From Stentor roeselii (Eukaryota; Ciliophora; Heterotrichea; Heterotrichida; Stentoridae): a stretch of DNA of 64,000 nucleotides. The notes below the pieces were generated by a model that was not told the origin of the DNA, did no database searches, and was given only the letters and a program-made list of their open reading frames with translations. The stretch is from the NCBI GenBank assembly GCA_006503475.1, contig RSEH01000188.1:1-64000 (forward strand), written 5' to 3'. The translations under genes were made by a program, and so were the position numbers. Shown here in pieces: positions 39,231 through 49,775 of the stretch; within the stretch, counting starts at the first letter, position 1, and the number at the start of each line of letters is the position of its first letter.

Positions 39231-41414
39231 TTAATTCAATGTTTCAATTAAACTTACAAGGTAATCAAAACTTTCCTCTTTCCCTTCCTGCCAACAACAG
39301 ACAAAATCAAGTTTTTCTCTAATTTTTTTCTTTTCTTTTTCAAGGTCTTCACAATTCTTTAAAAACTTCTGAACTTTCTCACTTCTTTCAAGAACATCTC
39401 CGGAAATCCCTGCAAGTCCTGCACAAAAAATCCCGAAACTATTAAGACTAGCGCCTTTCAAGAGTTTATAAAGAAAAACCATTTCTTGTAAATGAGAAAC
39501 TTCCATTGAGTAGAACTTGACACATTCATTTTCACTGACAAGTCCTTTCGTGAAGATTTCATGAAAATGTGTGGAAAACAAGCCACTTGCCTTTGGGTTG
39601 AGTTGAACTTCTTCAATTAAAGCTGTGAAAAGACTGCATCCGTCATCTGCACTGTTGCCTTTTCCGAATTCATCAAAGATAAGTAGTGATTTATGCTGTG
39701 AGTTGTTAAGTGCAAGTGAAAGTTGAGTCAGTTGACGAGAAAACGAGTTGAAAGCTCTGCTGTCTCCGGAGTCTATTCTAGAAAAGATATGTTCGATGAT
39801 ACCGATTTCTGCTTGTTCAGCAGGAACGTAAGAGCCGAGATGTGCCAGATAGACGATGATTCCAATCATTTTAATGTAAACACTTTTTCCTGAGTAGTTC
39901 GGACCTGTGATCAATGCAACTCGATGCACCTCGTCAAGTGCGCAGTCATTTGCAATGCACGTCTCGCTGCTGAATTCAACAAGAAGATGACGGCCGTTTA
40001 CTACTTGAAGCTGAAATTCTTCAGTCAATAACGGCCGCACTAACTTAAACGTCTCAGCAAATTGCGCAAGACTGCAAAATACGTCAAGTTCTGCAAGAAT
40101 TGAAGAAATCTCTGTCAATGTCGATGAATGCTTCAAAATCTCTGATTCTATTTGGATTAATAAAGAATTTTCTAAGTCTTTCCATTTACTGCTCATGTCA
40201 CCGAATTGCTCGTCTAACGCCACTGTTTCAGATGATTTGAAATATAAACTGTTGTCGGTAGCGAACTGGAAACTGTAGTCTGAAGGAAAAGAATCTGGAA
40301 AATTACTGTCTTCGAAAAAAAGCTCTAGAAGGTTGCCGATACCTTGAATGTAAATTATAGAAAGTTTTGAGAAATTTGTTGAGGATAGATGGAATTTCTC
40401 GGATTTTATGATTTTTGATTTAACTTCGTTGATTTCTTCGGAAATTGTTTGGAAATAGTCTAGTTCTTCTGATACACCTTTTGAAATTGATGGCTTAGTT
40501 CCTGAAAAATTGATGCAATTTTCAAGTAAATTTGAAAGTTTTGATAATCCTTCTAAATCCACTGATGATATTCGTAAGATAATTCTAGGAAACCCTGGAA
40601 AAAAAGGTAGTTTTTCTGATATTTCTATAAAAACCTTTAAAGTCGCAAGCAATTTTTTCCAGTCACTAGAAAGATTCTGATTTTCTTTGATTTTTTTCAG
40701 TATTTTTTCAAGATCTCCACAAAATTTTAAAAGTTTCGAAATTTCACAAGTAATAGAAAACCTCTGCAAAAAAAAAGTGATGATTTCAAGTCTTTCATTG
40801 ATTTCATCTATTTTCTTAAGAGGGTTCATAAAAATTTCTCTAATTTTTCTCTTTCCTTGAGGAGTCGAGGTTGTATCAACAAGTGACATGATCGAGATCC
40901 CATCTTTAGAGTTTCCAATATTTTTCAGGTCAGAAGGATGAGCGTCTTCCTGAATGATCTGCAAGGTGGCCAAGGTATTTAAATCAACATCAAGAAAACT
41001 CGGGTTAAAATACCTGATATTTTTTATTTTCAAATTCGAGTTTACCAGAAATTTCACAAGAGCTGCACAAGTCCCGATAAGGTCCTGGTTCGAGAAGTCA
41101 ATCGAGGTATTCGCTAAGAACTGGTCATGTTTGAAGCACTTTTCAATTAAAATTTCTTTTCCATCCTCGAAGTTAAAATCAGCCTTTTTCAAGAAGACCA
41201 AATTAAAACCATCAAAAAGTGCTTTAAACTCATCAGATAAGGTCTCTGATAGAAGAATGACTGAAGGTTGGAAGTCAAATTTTATTCTTTCCACTGTCGC
41301 CGAGTTGAGACTAGTCCAAACCTGCGACAAGTGAATATTTTTGCTGAAATCAGAATAAACCGCTTGAAAGACTGAGTATTTTTTGCACCCTAGGCAGAGA
41401 AAAATCTGATTCAT
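39231..41414 (-). CDS. MSH5: MutS homologue MSH5, 727 aa
   Basis: The C-terminal ATPase has Walker A GPNYSGKS at 504-511, followed by VYIKMIGIIVYLAHLGSYVPAE, and Walker B LLIFDEFGKG, then STHFHEI. The wording of the Walker A region and the missing N-terminal mismatch-recognition domain fit MSH5 rather than MSH2 to MSH6. MSH5 acts with MSH4 as a clamp on meiotic recombination intermediates, so this gene should serve conjugation. The middle is the usual lever and clamp helices. The start ATG is preceded by CTATAA. It lies 34 bp downstream of the kinesin stop on the same strand. Confidence 0.92.
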   Translation of the reverse strand: MNQIFLCLGCKKYSVFQAVYSDFSKNIHLSQVWTSLNSATVERIKFDFQPSVILLSETLSDEFKALFDGFNLVFLKKADFNFEDGKEILIEKCFKHDQFLANTSIDFSNQDLIGTCAALVKFLVNSNLKIKNIRYFNPSFLDVDLNTLATLQIIQEDAHPSDLKNIGNSKDGISIMSLVDTTSTPQGKRKIREIFMNPLKKIDEINERLEIITFFLQRFSITCEISKLLKFCGDLEKILKKIKENQNLSSDWKKLLATLKVFIEISEKLPFFPGFPRIILRISSVDLEGLSKLSNLLENCINFSGTKPSISKGVSEELDYFQTISEEINEVKSKIIKSEKFHLSSTNFSKLSIIYIQGIGNLLELFFEDSNFPDSFPSDYSFQFATDNSLYFKSSETVALDEQFGDMSSKWKDLENSLLIQIESEILKHSSTLTEISSILAELDVFCSLAQFAETFKLVRPLLTEEFQLQVVNGRHLLVEFSSETCIANDCALDEVHRVALITGPNYSGKSVYIKMIGIIVYLAHLGSYVPAEQAEIGIIEHIFSRIDSGDSRAFNSFSRQLTQLSLALNNSQHKSLLIFDEFGKGNSADDGCSLFTALIEEVQLNPKASGLFSTHFHEIFTKGLVSENECVKFYSMEVSHLQEMVFLYKLLKGASLNSFGIFCAGLAGISGDVLERSEKVQKFLKNCEDLEKEKKKIREKLDFVCCWQEGKEESFDYLVSLIETLN

Positions 41415-41448
41415 TTATAGAAAAGGCGGAAGATACATGTTGCAAGTC

Positions 41449-43467
41449 TTAAGAACGTATTATTAGTTTAGATGTATTACAAGATGCCGAGCCTGGCTTG
41501 GGAATACGCGAAGGTGTCTGCGTTTTGGTGAATCCTTTGCTTTCCTGCTTCTTATTTACATACGGGTCGGCACTCATCACTCGTTTTATCTGCTCTGAGC
41601 GGTTTTTCAGCTGTAGCAATGCTTTATTCTTCGCTAGTTTCTCTTGTTCTGCTTGGTTCTGAAGAGTTCTGATTTTTTTATCACTTTCTTGGATACGATT
41701 TTTTAATATTCCCAGTTCTTTTCGAACGGTCTCAATTTCTTCCAAGTGAACTTTTTCGATGTTTTTCAATTTATTGTTCAAAAATACTACTTTCGCTTCT
41801 TTTTCCTTTAAAGCTGCAGCGTATCCTGAATTGTCCCTTTCAAGTTTTTCTGCTTTTCTACTTAATGCGTTTTTCTCATTTCTTTCCTTTTCAAGAAGTG
41901 TTAAAGTTCTTTCAACTTCTTCATTTTTTACGTTTTTTCTGATTGCCCAGGCAAGGTCGACTGATTTCAAACGAATGCCTAAAGAAAGCGTTGAAAGACT
42001 TTCGTTGAGGTTGTCTTCTGTGGGGCTTACGTTGAGGATTACTGTTACTTTGCTTGTGAGGCCTGATAAGGAAGGCTTTAGAAGGCGGGTTAGAAGAGAG
42101 TTGCGGTAAGGGACGTGGCTTGATTTGCTTTCTAGAGATGAGATCACGTCTTGAAGTGCTGATAATGACTTGTTGATGTGCAAGGTCTCTTTTAGTGAAT
42201 CACCTACTACACCGCTTTTTGACATTCGCTCGCTACCTGCAAGGTCCACGAATTGCATTATTCCGCAGGATGTTGATGATTCTGCTGTGAATGTGTAAAT
42301 GCAGTGGCTTCTTGAGGAACTTTCGTTACATTCGGTACTTTTTGTACATCTTCTTGAGAAACAGCTTGATAGGATTTCTTTTGCTTCTGTTGTCCAACTG
42401 TCCGTTAAGGTCTTTTTTGAGATGTTTATTATGTTCTTCCAGTTACGGCTCCATTGAGAGTCTGAGACTAGGTCTCTTACCTGCTCATTATAAACTTCAA
42501 TTACATGAATCGAGATTTTAAGCGATTTCGGAAGTATTCCAGGCAAAAACTGAATAAACTTATCCATCAAAGCAGTCATAGTAAAAGTCTTCCCAGATCC
42601 AGTCTGTCCATAGCACAAAACACAGCTAGTCCCTCCAGATTCAAAATGTGCAATTCCCGTTTTAAGTTCTTCAAAAATCTCAACAACATCATCCCCAACG
42701 CCAAAAACTTTTTCAAACTTAAAAGTCTTCAAAGTTTTCTTTTCCTTCAATCCAACAACAGTGATTTCCCCAGCATTGCTAGTCAAAGCAATAAATTTCG
42801 AAGCATCAAGTTCCAAAACAGGGCGAATCTTGACAAGTACCTTAACAGTGCAGTTGTTATCAACACTTTCATTTGCCATTCTAAGTTCATTCATTTCCTC
42901 CATAGCGAGATTCAAAGAAGACTCCAAATCATGAATTCTCTGAGCATCGCTATGAGCGTTGATAGCGACGAGAAGGTCTTGCTTGAGTTCTTTGATTTCA
43001 TCTCTGAGTCGCTGCAACTCGAGTTCCTTTAAACTGGTGATTTCGCCGAGTTCTTCTCGATACATGATGACTGACTCTTCGGCAAGGTAAAGTTTTTCTT
43101 CTAGGTCTTGTTTTGAGTACTCGAGGACTCTGTTGGAACTTTCCCATTGGTCGTTTAAATGCTCGAGTTCTCGCTTCTGGTCCTCGAAATGCTTCAGACT
43201 TTCACGTAACGAATCGACTTCTTTTGACATTTTCGCTATTTCTGCCTCGGATTTCAGGTACTTTTCTTTGTAGAACCGGAGGTCTTCTGAGAGCTTCTCG
43301 TTTTGCCGCTGAATGGTTTCTAGTTTTTTGTCTCTTTCGAGGATTTCTTGCTCGAGCATCCCTTCGACTTCTTTTGATTCGATTTGGATTCTGAGTGGAT
43401 TTTACTCTCGGATTTCGGATTCAAGTGACTCGATGTAGTCTAAAAGGTCTTGTTTTTCTTTTTCCAT
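41449..43467 (-). CDS. kinesin with coiled coils on both sides, 667 aa, one intron
   Basis: Residues about 1-195 are a coiled coil. The motor follows (about 200-515): VKVLVKIRPV, P-loop GQTGSGKT at 282-289, NESSSRSH (switch I), VDLAGSER (switch II), HINKSLSALQ and VPYRNSLLTRLLK. A second coiled coil runs to about 615, then a basic tail. The motor position after an N-terminal coil recalls kinesin-14, but the C-terminal coil does not, so the subfamily is open. A 15-nt intron at 43391-43405 restores the true start MEKEKQDLLD, 31 codons upstream of the first ATG in the main frame. It likely works on microtubules in the spindle or cortex. Confidence 0.88.
43391..43405 (-). other. 15-nt intron of the kinesin gene
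   Basis: GTAAAATCCACTCAG on the minus strand. It removes an in-frame TAA and joins SEIRE to IQIESKEVEG with continuous heptads. Confidence 0.8.
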
Positions 43468-44654
43468 TGTTTATGCGGATTTTAGTTGTCTGTAATGTCA
43501 TTTTGCAGGTTTGGGTTAGGAGGGGAGTGATGAGGAGGATTGTGTTTTTGGAGATGGGTTATGGAGTAGGTGGTGGAGAGATTGATGAGGTTTTTAGGTA
43601 GATGAGAAATTTTTATTTGGGTGATATTGAGATTTGTTTATAGTCAAAAGATTTTTTAGCTTAAGTTATCAGTTAATCAGAACAGGAATCTTTATTATAA
43701 TCGAATAAAAAATCAACGTATTTCTATATATTATTAATTTAGGATCATTAATTATATCTAAAATATAAAGTACTTATGCTTATTTTAATTAGAATTAAGT
43801 GAGGAAAATGCATAAAACTAGTTAGATAAGATATTATTTGTAGAATCATAATCAAATAAAGATTTTTCAAATATTATTTAAGGTTTCAAGTCTAAATTTA
43901 GAAATTCGAATTCGTTACTTTAAGTTATTTTTTTATATTTAAACTGATATTCTGCTAATCTATATAACTATTAAATCAAGCAATCTATTTTAACATTTTT
44001 AAACAATTATAGAATGCATGAAAATTCAATAAACTTTTTCTAAATAATCAGCCTTTTTGATATTAGGCTGCTATTAAAAGTCAGGAAACACTTGCTAGTA
44101 TTGCATTATTATCTTTGGTAACCGATAAACATGCCTAAAATATAATATTTCAAAGATTCATGTATATTTACACTATCACTTATTTGCTTAAAAATGATTG
44201 TTTTTAAACTTGATCTTTAAGTCAAAATAAAAAATATTATGATCTTATTAGTTCTAATTTTCTTTCAATCTAAATAAGATTTAAATTGATTGACAGGTAT
44301 AAATTTGGATTTCTAGTTGAAAGATTTTTTTTACGAATAAAAATGCATATTTTGAATCTTGTAAGGTTTTGATAAACTGTTTTTCTGATATTTTGGTAAT
44401 AATATTCTGATTGTAATCAGCAAACTCTCATTATGACACATATTTTTAGTAATTTCAAGGAAATTATACTTTAATTATTAGTTTACTTGTACAACTCAAG
44501 CCTATTTACAACAATTCAACTTAATCGCATTCACTAAATTTTCATCAAGTGATCAAATTATTGTAATATGTTTGCATACAATAACTATCTAATATTTACA
44601 GCATTCAACAATCTCGAAAGCTTAAATACCAGAAAACTAAATATTTTATTAGAA
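43468..44654. promoter_or_regulatory. divergent intergenic region
   Basis: About 1.2 kb, AT-rich after 43620, between the kinesin and the EF-hand gene. No gene is seen. An ATG at 44568 would extend the EF-hand protein by 29 residues of AT-driven composition. Confidence 0.4.
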
Positions 44655-47600
44655 ATGAATAGAACAGACTATTATGCTAATCATCCAGATAGTTGGAATC
44701 AGCCAGGAGATTCAAGATCAGGTGGAGGTCCTCAAAACTTCGGTTATCCAAATGAAGGTTACAATCAACCAAGAGATTATTATCCAAACCCGGGAAGTCA
44801 TCAATATCAGCAACCTCTTGGGTATCCACCTGATCGCGGAGCTTGGGGAAATCCATCGAACCAAATGAATCAACCCGATTTCAACAACTACAATCCACGA
44901 TATTCGAATTACCCAGAAAACAATTACCCGGCTAATCAAAACAATTGGTACCCAGACTACAGGGGTAATCCCCCCTACTCCTCTTACCAAGACAGCAGAG
45001 GTTTCTCATCCCAGCGATTCGACCCACGAAAGGCAGCAGGCCAAGTCGTATTCACAGACCCAAGCCTCCACCGAGGCCAGAACTTCCGAGGCCAGACCAG
45101 CGGAATCGAGGCGATGTCATCCAACAACTACTACTTCTACTACGTGATCGACCCGATAGTAGCCCAGAAGCCAAAAATCAACTTAAAAGACCTTCCAGTA
45201 GACCCAGAAGAAGAGCTTCAAAAAAAGCGAGAAGAATGGCAAAAGTACCAAACAGCTGAAAGACTTCTAAACGAATACCCAATGCCTCAAGTGATTCGAA
45301 GTATTTCAGAATTCGTGATAAAAATCGGCTTTGACCCTTTAAACCACTTTCAAAAACTAGATACAGAAAATAAAGGAAAAGTGATAAAAAAGCAGTTCTT
45401 CAGCATCACTGTTGAAAGATGGGGACTTGTTCGAAATTCAATCACATCGCAAGCTGAAGTCGACCGACTTGCCGAGATCTTCGACATTTACAACACGGGC
45501 GAGTTTTACTACCTTGAGTTCTGCAAAAAGGTTCACAACCCTGAATACCGCATGGACGGCGAAGCCGCTGCTCGAATCGTCGACCCTCTTTGGAAGGAAA
45601 AGGCTTACAGGGACCTGGCAGCCGAGGCCTTCAAGAAAAACATTGACTTACTTGAGTTATTTGAAAAGCTTGACAAAGAAAATCTTCAAAGTTTGACATT
45701 GAATGAGTTCTGTAAAGGGATCATGTCTTTCACGAATAAGTTCAATCCACTTGAAATCGCTTTGTTTTCTGATGAGTTCGATTTCAGACATAATGAAGTC
45801 ATTGACTACCCCAGGTTCTGTCATTCTATTCAAGAGTTTCTGAATAAAAAGGCAGTTTATGAAAAAGTTTTAAGTCTTTTAGCAAGGTTCTGCTCTGACT
45901 ACCAGATCAACTTTTCAGCAAGGTTGAGCCGATTTGATGAGAGAAACACGAAACAAGTCACTCGGGAAGACTTTTACTCAGTGCTTCGTGAAATCAGGTT
46001 TGATACAAGTTCAGATGATTTTCATGTATTCTGTGATGAGATCATTAGGACTAAGGATGGACTACTTGACTTACGATTTGTTTTGGAAAGACTTCCAAAT
46101 GTTCGAGAGCCGTTTATCATTGAAGAGATTTATTCAAAAATCAAGAATTTTATAATGTCTCAAAATCAAGACCTTACTGAAACTTTTTCGAAATTTGATA
46201 AAAATGGAGACGGCTCGCTGGGCTTTTATGAATTCACTCAAGCACTGCAGATCATTGGACTTGATGACTTGCCAGCCCGAGACATCGCTTTGGTCATTCA
46301 AGACCTCGACACTGACAAAGACGGGTCAATTTCACTAGCGGAATTCGCAGATAAACTTGAAATGTCTTCTGAAATGCTTCAAACTCGAGTAAGTCTTTCA
46401 TTTTTCAGGAAAATTGAGAAATTTCTAAAAGAAAAAGGAAAAAAAATCCAGGATTTTTTTCGCCTTCATGATTTTGACCATAGTTCAAGTTTAACAAAGC
46501 GAGAGTTTTACAGAATGATCCAAACATTAGAGCTTGACTTGAAAGATAATGATGTTGAAGATCTTTTTATCGAAATTGACTCAAACCGAGACAATTCAAT
46601 ATCATTTTTAGAATTTTCTAAAAAGTACGAAAAAACCATTCGTGCCATTCAGCAACGCGACGCGATGATCAAAGCGAAGATAAAGAAAGAGATGCGAAAT
46701 CGTCAAGTAAGAGAAGTTTTTTTCCCTTCTTTTGACCCAAGTAGTTCAATGCACGCGTTTTACCCGAAGGACCTGTGGAAAGGACTTGATTCACTTCGAC
46801 TTGGACTGTTGGAAGATGACTTTGACTTTGTGATTGAAGAGATACTTGACGGAAAGACTTGCGCTGATTTAGACGATATACTTGTTTACCTTGGACTCAA
46901 GTTGAAAAGTGTTGCGACACAAAGAGAGCCTTCTCAACAGATCGGAGGATTGAAGGACCAGGTCCTGCTTCCTAAGTGGGGCGAGAAGTGGCTGAAACAG
47001 ATCAGAAGTTACTCAAGAACTCGGAAAATCGAAGTAAAAACACTTCTTGAGTCTTATAATCGAGACAGGTCTGGAAAAATGATTATTCCTGAATTCGTTC
47101 TTTTACTGAAAGATACAACTTTTGCACTTGGGAAAGATGAACAAGAAGGACTTATCACGCATCTTAAACGAGAAGGAAAAATTGATGTGAAGACTCTTCT
47201 TAAATTGATACAAGACTTGTACTCTCCAGCTGAAGAACTTTTAGAGCTTTTGAAAGAGTTTTTTAATAAAACTAAAAGAAAGATCTCAGAAGTCTTTTTT
47301 GTTGACCAACATGCACAGATAAGCAAAGAAGGGTTTTTTAAAGGGTTTCAAATAGTCGACCCTAGCATCGAGCATTTTGAAGTAGTTGAACTGATAAATT
47401 TTATTAATAAAGAAACAGGGGGGGCAAAGGAAAATTCTTTTAACATCTCCGCAAGTGCCTTGGCAAAAATCCTTGATATTAAAGGAGAGAATCAAGAAAA
47501 CTTTATCTCGCCAAGAACATTTAACAGAAAAAGCTTAAACCGCATTTACGACGTAATCGCTGAAAGTGCCGTTCAACAAGACGTCCTTTTCACTGTTTTA

Positions 47601-49598
47601 TTCGGAGACAAATTTGATAAACATGGACAAAACAAGGTCTTAAGACAAGATTTCACTGAAGTCATCTTCGAAGTCACTGAATGGAAACTGAACCAAGACG
47701 ACCTCTTCCTCTTGATAAGCGACCTTGACCCCAGAAACTCCGGCCTCATCAACTACGCGGTTTTCATTGGAAAACTTGAAAATTTCATTATTTTAAACAA
47801 GTTCGTCGACAGGTTCTTCGTGAGGCTCAAACAAGACCTGGTGGATTTAGAAATCGATTTAAACAAAGTCTTCAAAGATCAGTTCCTATTGTACTCAATG
47901 TCTGAACTGTTCGATGAACTCAGAGCACAAAAGCTTTTCGTCGACTTAGAAGAATTTATCAAAGTTTTCCGCAAACTCGACCTGGAAGAAACAGGAAAAA
48001 TCGAGGTCCATGTTTTTATCAGCAAACTTTACTCAAGTGGATTGAAAAAACGCACAAATCGCAAAAATACTGAAAAATTCCGACTTCCCAGTCAAGACTT
48101 GAAAAACTCTCAGAAAAAGTCTTCAGAAAATATTTTAGCTCCTGTGAATCCTTTAAAAAAAATAGAAAAAGTAAAAAAATTTAAACTAAAGTTCAAAGGA
48201 CCTAAACAACATTGGGCAAGGGACTACTTGCAACTTATTAAAGACTATGCAAATACTTCAAAAAAAACGATGAGGCAAGTTTTTCAAGAATTTGACTTGG
48301 ATAAAAGTGGATCTTTGACGAAAAATGAGTTTAGAAATGCTTTTGAGAAGTTAGGAGTTCCTATGTCGTTAGGTGAACTTGACATGTTGATGAATGAACT
48401 TGATTTGAATAGAGATGGAAGAGTTTCTCTTGTTGAATTTGAAAGACTTGCTGGAAAACGTGAGATGGATGAAAGAATTGAGAAGTTTTTAGAAGATATC
48501 AGAGAAACAGTAGTTCTTAAAAGGGTTGACTTACGGAAGTTATTTTCAAATGTAGACATTTACGAGTCAAACTACGTCACTTATGAAGAATTTTTAGAAA
48601 TTGTTGGAAGTTTTTACAATCGACTCACTCGCAACGACTTACTCGAAATCGCGAAGTACCTCGACATCGACAACGACAAGAAGCTGTTTTACTCCGAGTT
48701 CATCGGCAGGATGATGTTAGACGAAATCGAGAAGCTCAACAAAAAACTCGTGAAAATCATTCGAAAGAAAGACCTGGACCTTGAAGGAATTTTCATGAAT
48801 TTCGACTCAAGAAAAGACAAATGCTTGAATTTCAGAACCTTCATCATGGCCTTCGGCTCTATGAGTCTTCCTTTTTCAAGAGAAGAATACGCCATGGTCA
48901 TCTTGGAAAATCCGATTCATAGGACTAGCGACGGCAGGTATTCTTATGAAGACCTTCTGGAAATTCTTGACCTTCGAAGGAAAAACATTAAAAAACTTAA
49001 AATCACTTATTTAAGTACCCCGGGAAATCAACTTGCTGGAGAAAATGATCAAATTTATAGAAAAATTTATGAAGTTTGTGAAAGGAATAATTTTGATATT
49101 GAAAAAGCTTTTAAGAATGTGGAAGGGTCGAATGATGGAAGGGTTTCTATGCTTGGGTTGCAGAATGGATTGAAGAATGTTAGGGTTTTACTTACTGAGT
49201 TTGAATATAACTCGATTTTTACTGAGTTTGATTTGAAAAAAACAGGGAAAATTGATTTGGATGGTTTTTTGAAAAGAGTTTTGAGAGATGCTGTTAGGAT
49301 TAATTTGAATGAGATGATGTTTGCTGCTACGGTTTTAAGTAAGATCAGGGGGTATATTGAAGAAAGACAACTTGACCCTGTGACTTTTTTTAAAAGGTTT
49401 TATTTGGATAACCAAGGGAATATTTCGCTTTATAACTTTTATAGTGCTTTGAGGTTCATTGATGTGGATCCGGATGACCCGATTACTCAGAAAATGATCA
49501 GTTACTTTATTAATCCTTCTGGTGAAAGTATTGACTTTAAAGTATTCGAGTATGCTATGAGACATATTACACCAAAGACACCTGTTAGAGGTAAGTAA
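44655..49598 (+). CDS. giant multi-EF-hand protein, about 1647 aa
   Basis: The start MNRTDYYANHPD is preferred; an in-frame ATG at 44568 is possible but adds a segment unlike the rest. The first 150 residues are a Pro/Asn/Gln/Tyr/Gly-rich, disordered region with repeated NYP and YP motifs. The remainder is a long series of EF-hand pairs. Clear calcium loops include DKNGDGSLGFYE, DTDKDGSISLAE, DSNRDNSISFLE, DLDKSGSLTKNE, DLNRDGRVSLVE and DIDNDKKLFYSE; at least six more are degenerate. Spacing between pairs is even, and linkers are Lys-rich. No enzyme domain or membrane segment is present. Large EF-hand proteins are known in ciliate contractile cortex, so a calcium-responsive scaffold is a reasonable inference. 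Confidence 0.88.
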   Translation: MNRTDYYANHPDSWNQPGDSRSGGGPQNFGYPNEGYNQPRDYYPNPGSHQYQQPLGYPPDRGAWGNPSNQMNQPDFNNYNPRYSNYPENNYPANQNNWYPDYRGNPPYSSYQDSRGFSSQRFDPRKAAGQVVFTDPSLHRGQNFRGQTSGIEAMSSNNYYFYYVIDPIVAQKPKINLKDLPVDPEEELQKKREEWQKYQTAERLLNEYPMPQVIRSISEFVIKIGFDPLNHFQKLDTENKGKVIKKQFFSITVERWGLVRNSITSQAEVDRLAEIFDIYNTGEFYYLEFCKKVHNPEYRMDGEAAARIVDPLWKEKAYRDLAAEAFKKNIDLLELFEKLDKENLQSLTLNEFCKGIMSFTNKFNPLEIALFSDEFDFRHNEVIDYPRFCHSIQEFLNKKAVYEKVLSLLARFCSDYQINFSARLSRFDERNTKQVTREDFYSVLREIRFDTSSDDFHVFCDEIIRTKDGLLDLRFVLERLPNVREPFIIEEIYSKIKNFIMSQNQDLTETFSKFDKNGDGSLGFYEFTQALQIIGLDDLPARDIALVIQDLDTDKDGSISLAEFADKLEMSSEMLQTRVSLSFFRKIEKFLKEKGKKIQDFFRLHDFDHSSSLTKREFYRMIQTLELDLKDNDVEDLFIEIDSNRDNSISFLEFSKKYEKTIRAIQQRDAMIKAKIKKEMRNRQVREVFFPSFDPSSSMHAFYPKDLWKGLDSLRLGLLEDDFDFVIEEILDGKTCADLDDILVYLGLKLKSVATQREPSQQIGGLKDQVLLPKWGEKWLKQIRSYSRTRKIEVKTLLESYNRDRSGKMIIPEFVLLLKDTTFALGKDEQEGLITHLKREGKIDVKTLLKLIQDLYSPAEELLELLKEFFNKTKRKISEVFFVDQHAQISKEGFFKGFQIVDPSIEHFEVVELINFINKETGGAKENSFNISASALAKILDIKGENQENFISPRTFNRKSLNRIYDVIAESAVQQDVLFTVLFGDKFDKHGQNKVLRQDFTEVIFEVTEWKLNQDDLFLLISDLDPRNSGLINYAVFIGKLENFIILNKFVDRFFVRLKQDLVDLEIDLNKVFKDQFLLYSMSELFDELRAQKLFVDLEEFIKVFRKLDLEETGKIEVHVFISKLYSSGLKKRTNRKNTEKFRLPSQDLKNSQKKSSENILAPVNPLKKIEKVKKFKLKFKGPKQHWARDYLQLIKDYANTSKKTMRQVFQEFDLDKSGSLTKNEFRNAFEKLGVPMSLGELDMLMNELDLNRDGRVSLVEFERLAGKREMDERIEKFLEDIRETVVLKRVDLRKLFSNVDIYESNYVTYEEFLEIVGSFYNRLTRNDLLEIAKYLDIDNDKKLFYSEFIGRMMLDEIEKLNKKLVKIIRKKDLDLEGIFMNFDSRKDKCLNFRTFIMAFGSMSLPFSREEYAMVILENPIHRTSDGRYSYEDLLEILDLRRKNIKKLKITYLSTPGNQLAGENDQIYRKIYEVCERNNFDIEKAFKNVEGSNDGRVSMLGLQNGLKNVRVLLTEFEYNSIFTEFDLKKTGKIDLDGFLKRVLRDAVRINLNEMMFAATVLSKIRGYIEERQLDPVTFFKRFYLDNQGNISLYNFYSALRFIDVDPDDPITQKMISYFINPSGESIDFKVFEYAMRHITPKTPVRGK

Positions 49599-49775
49599 CA
49601 AAATTATTTAATTAATCCTTAGAAAATATTCAATTTTATCAGTATTGGCATTCAACCTATTTATACTGAATATAAATAAGTAACATCAACAAATCAATCC
49701 GATTAACATCAAACTTATCTTTAAACTCTTCACAAACTCATAAAATTCCAAACACTTTAGCCTTCATATATTTAA

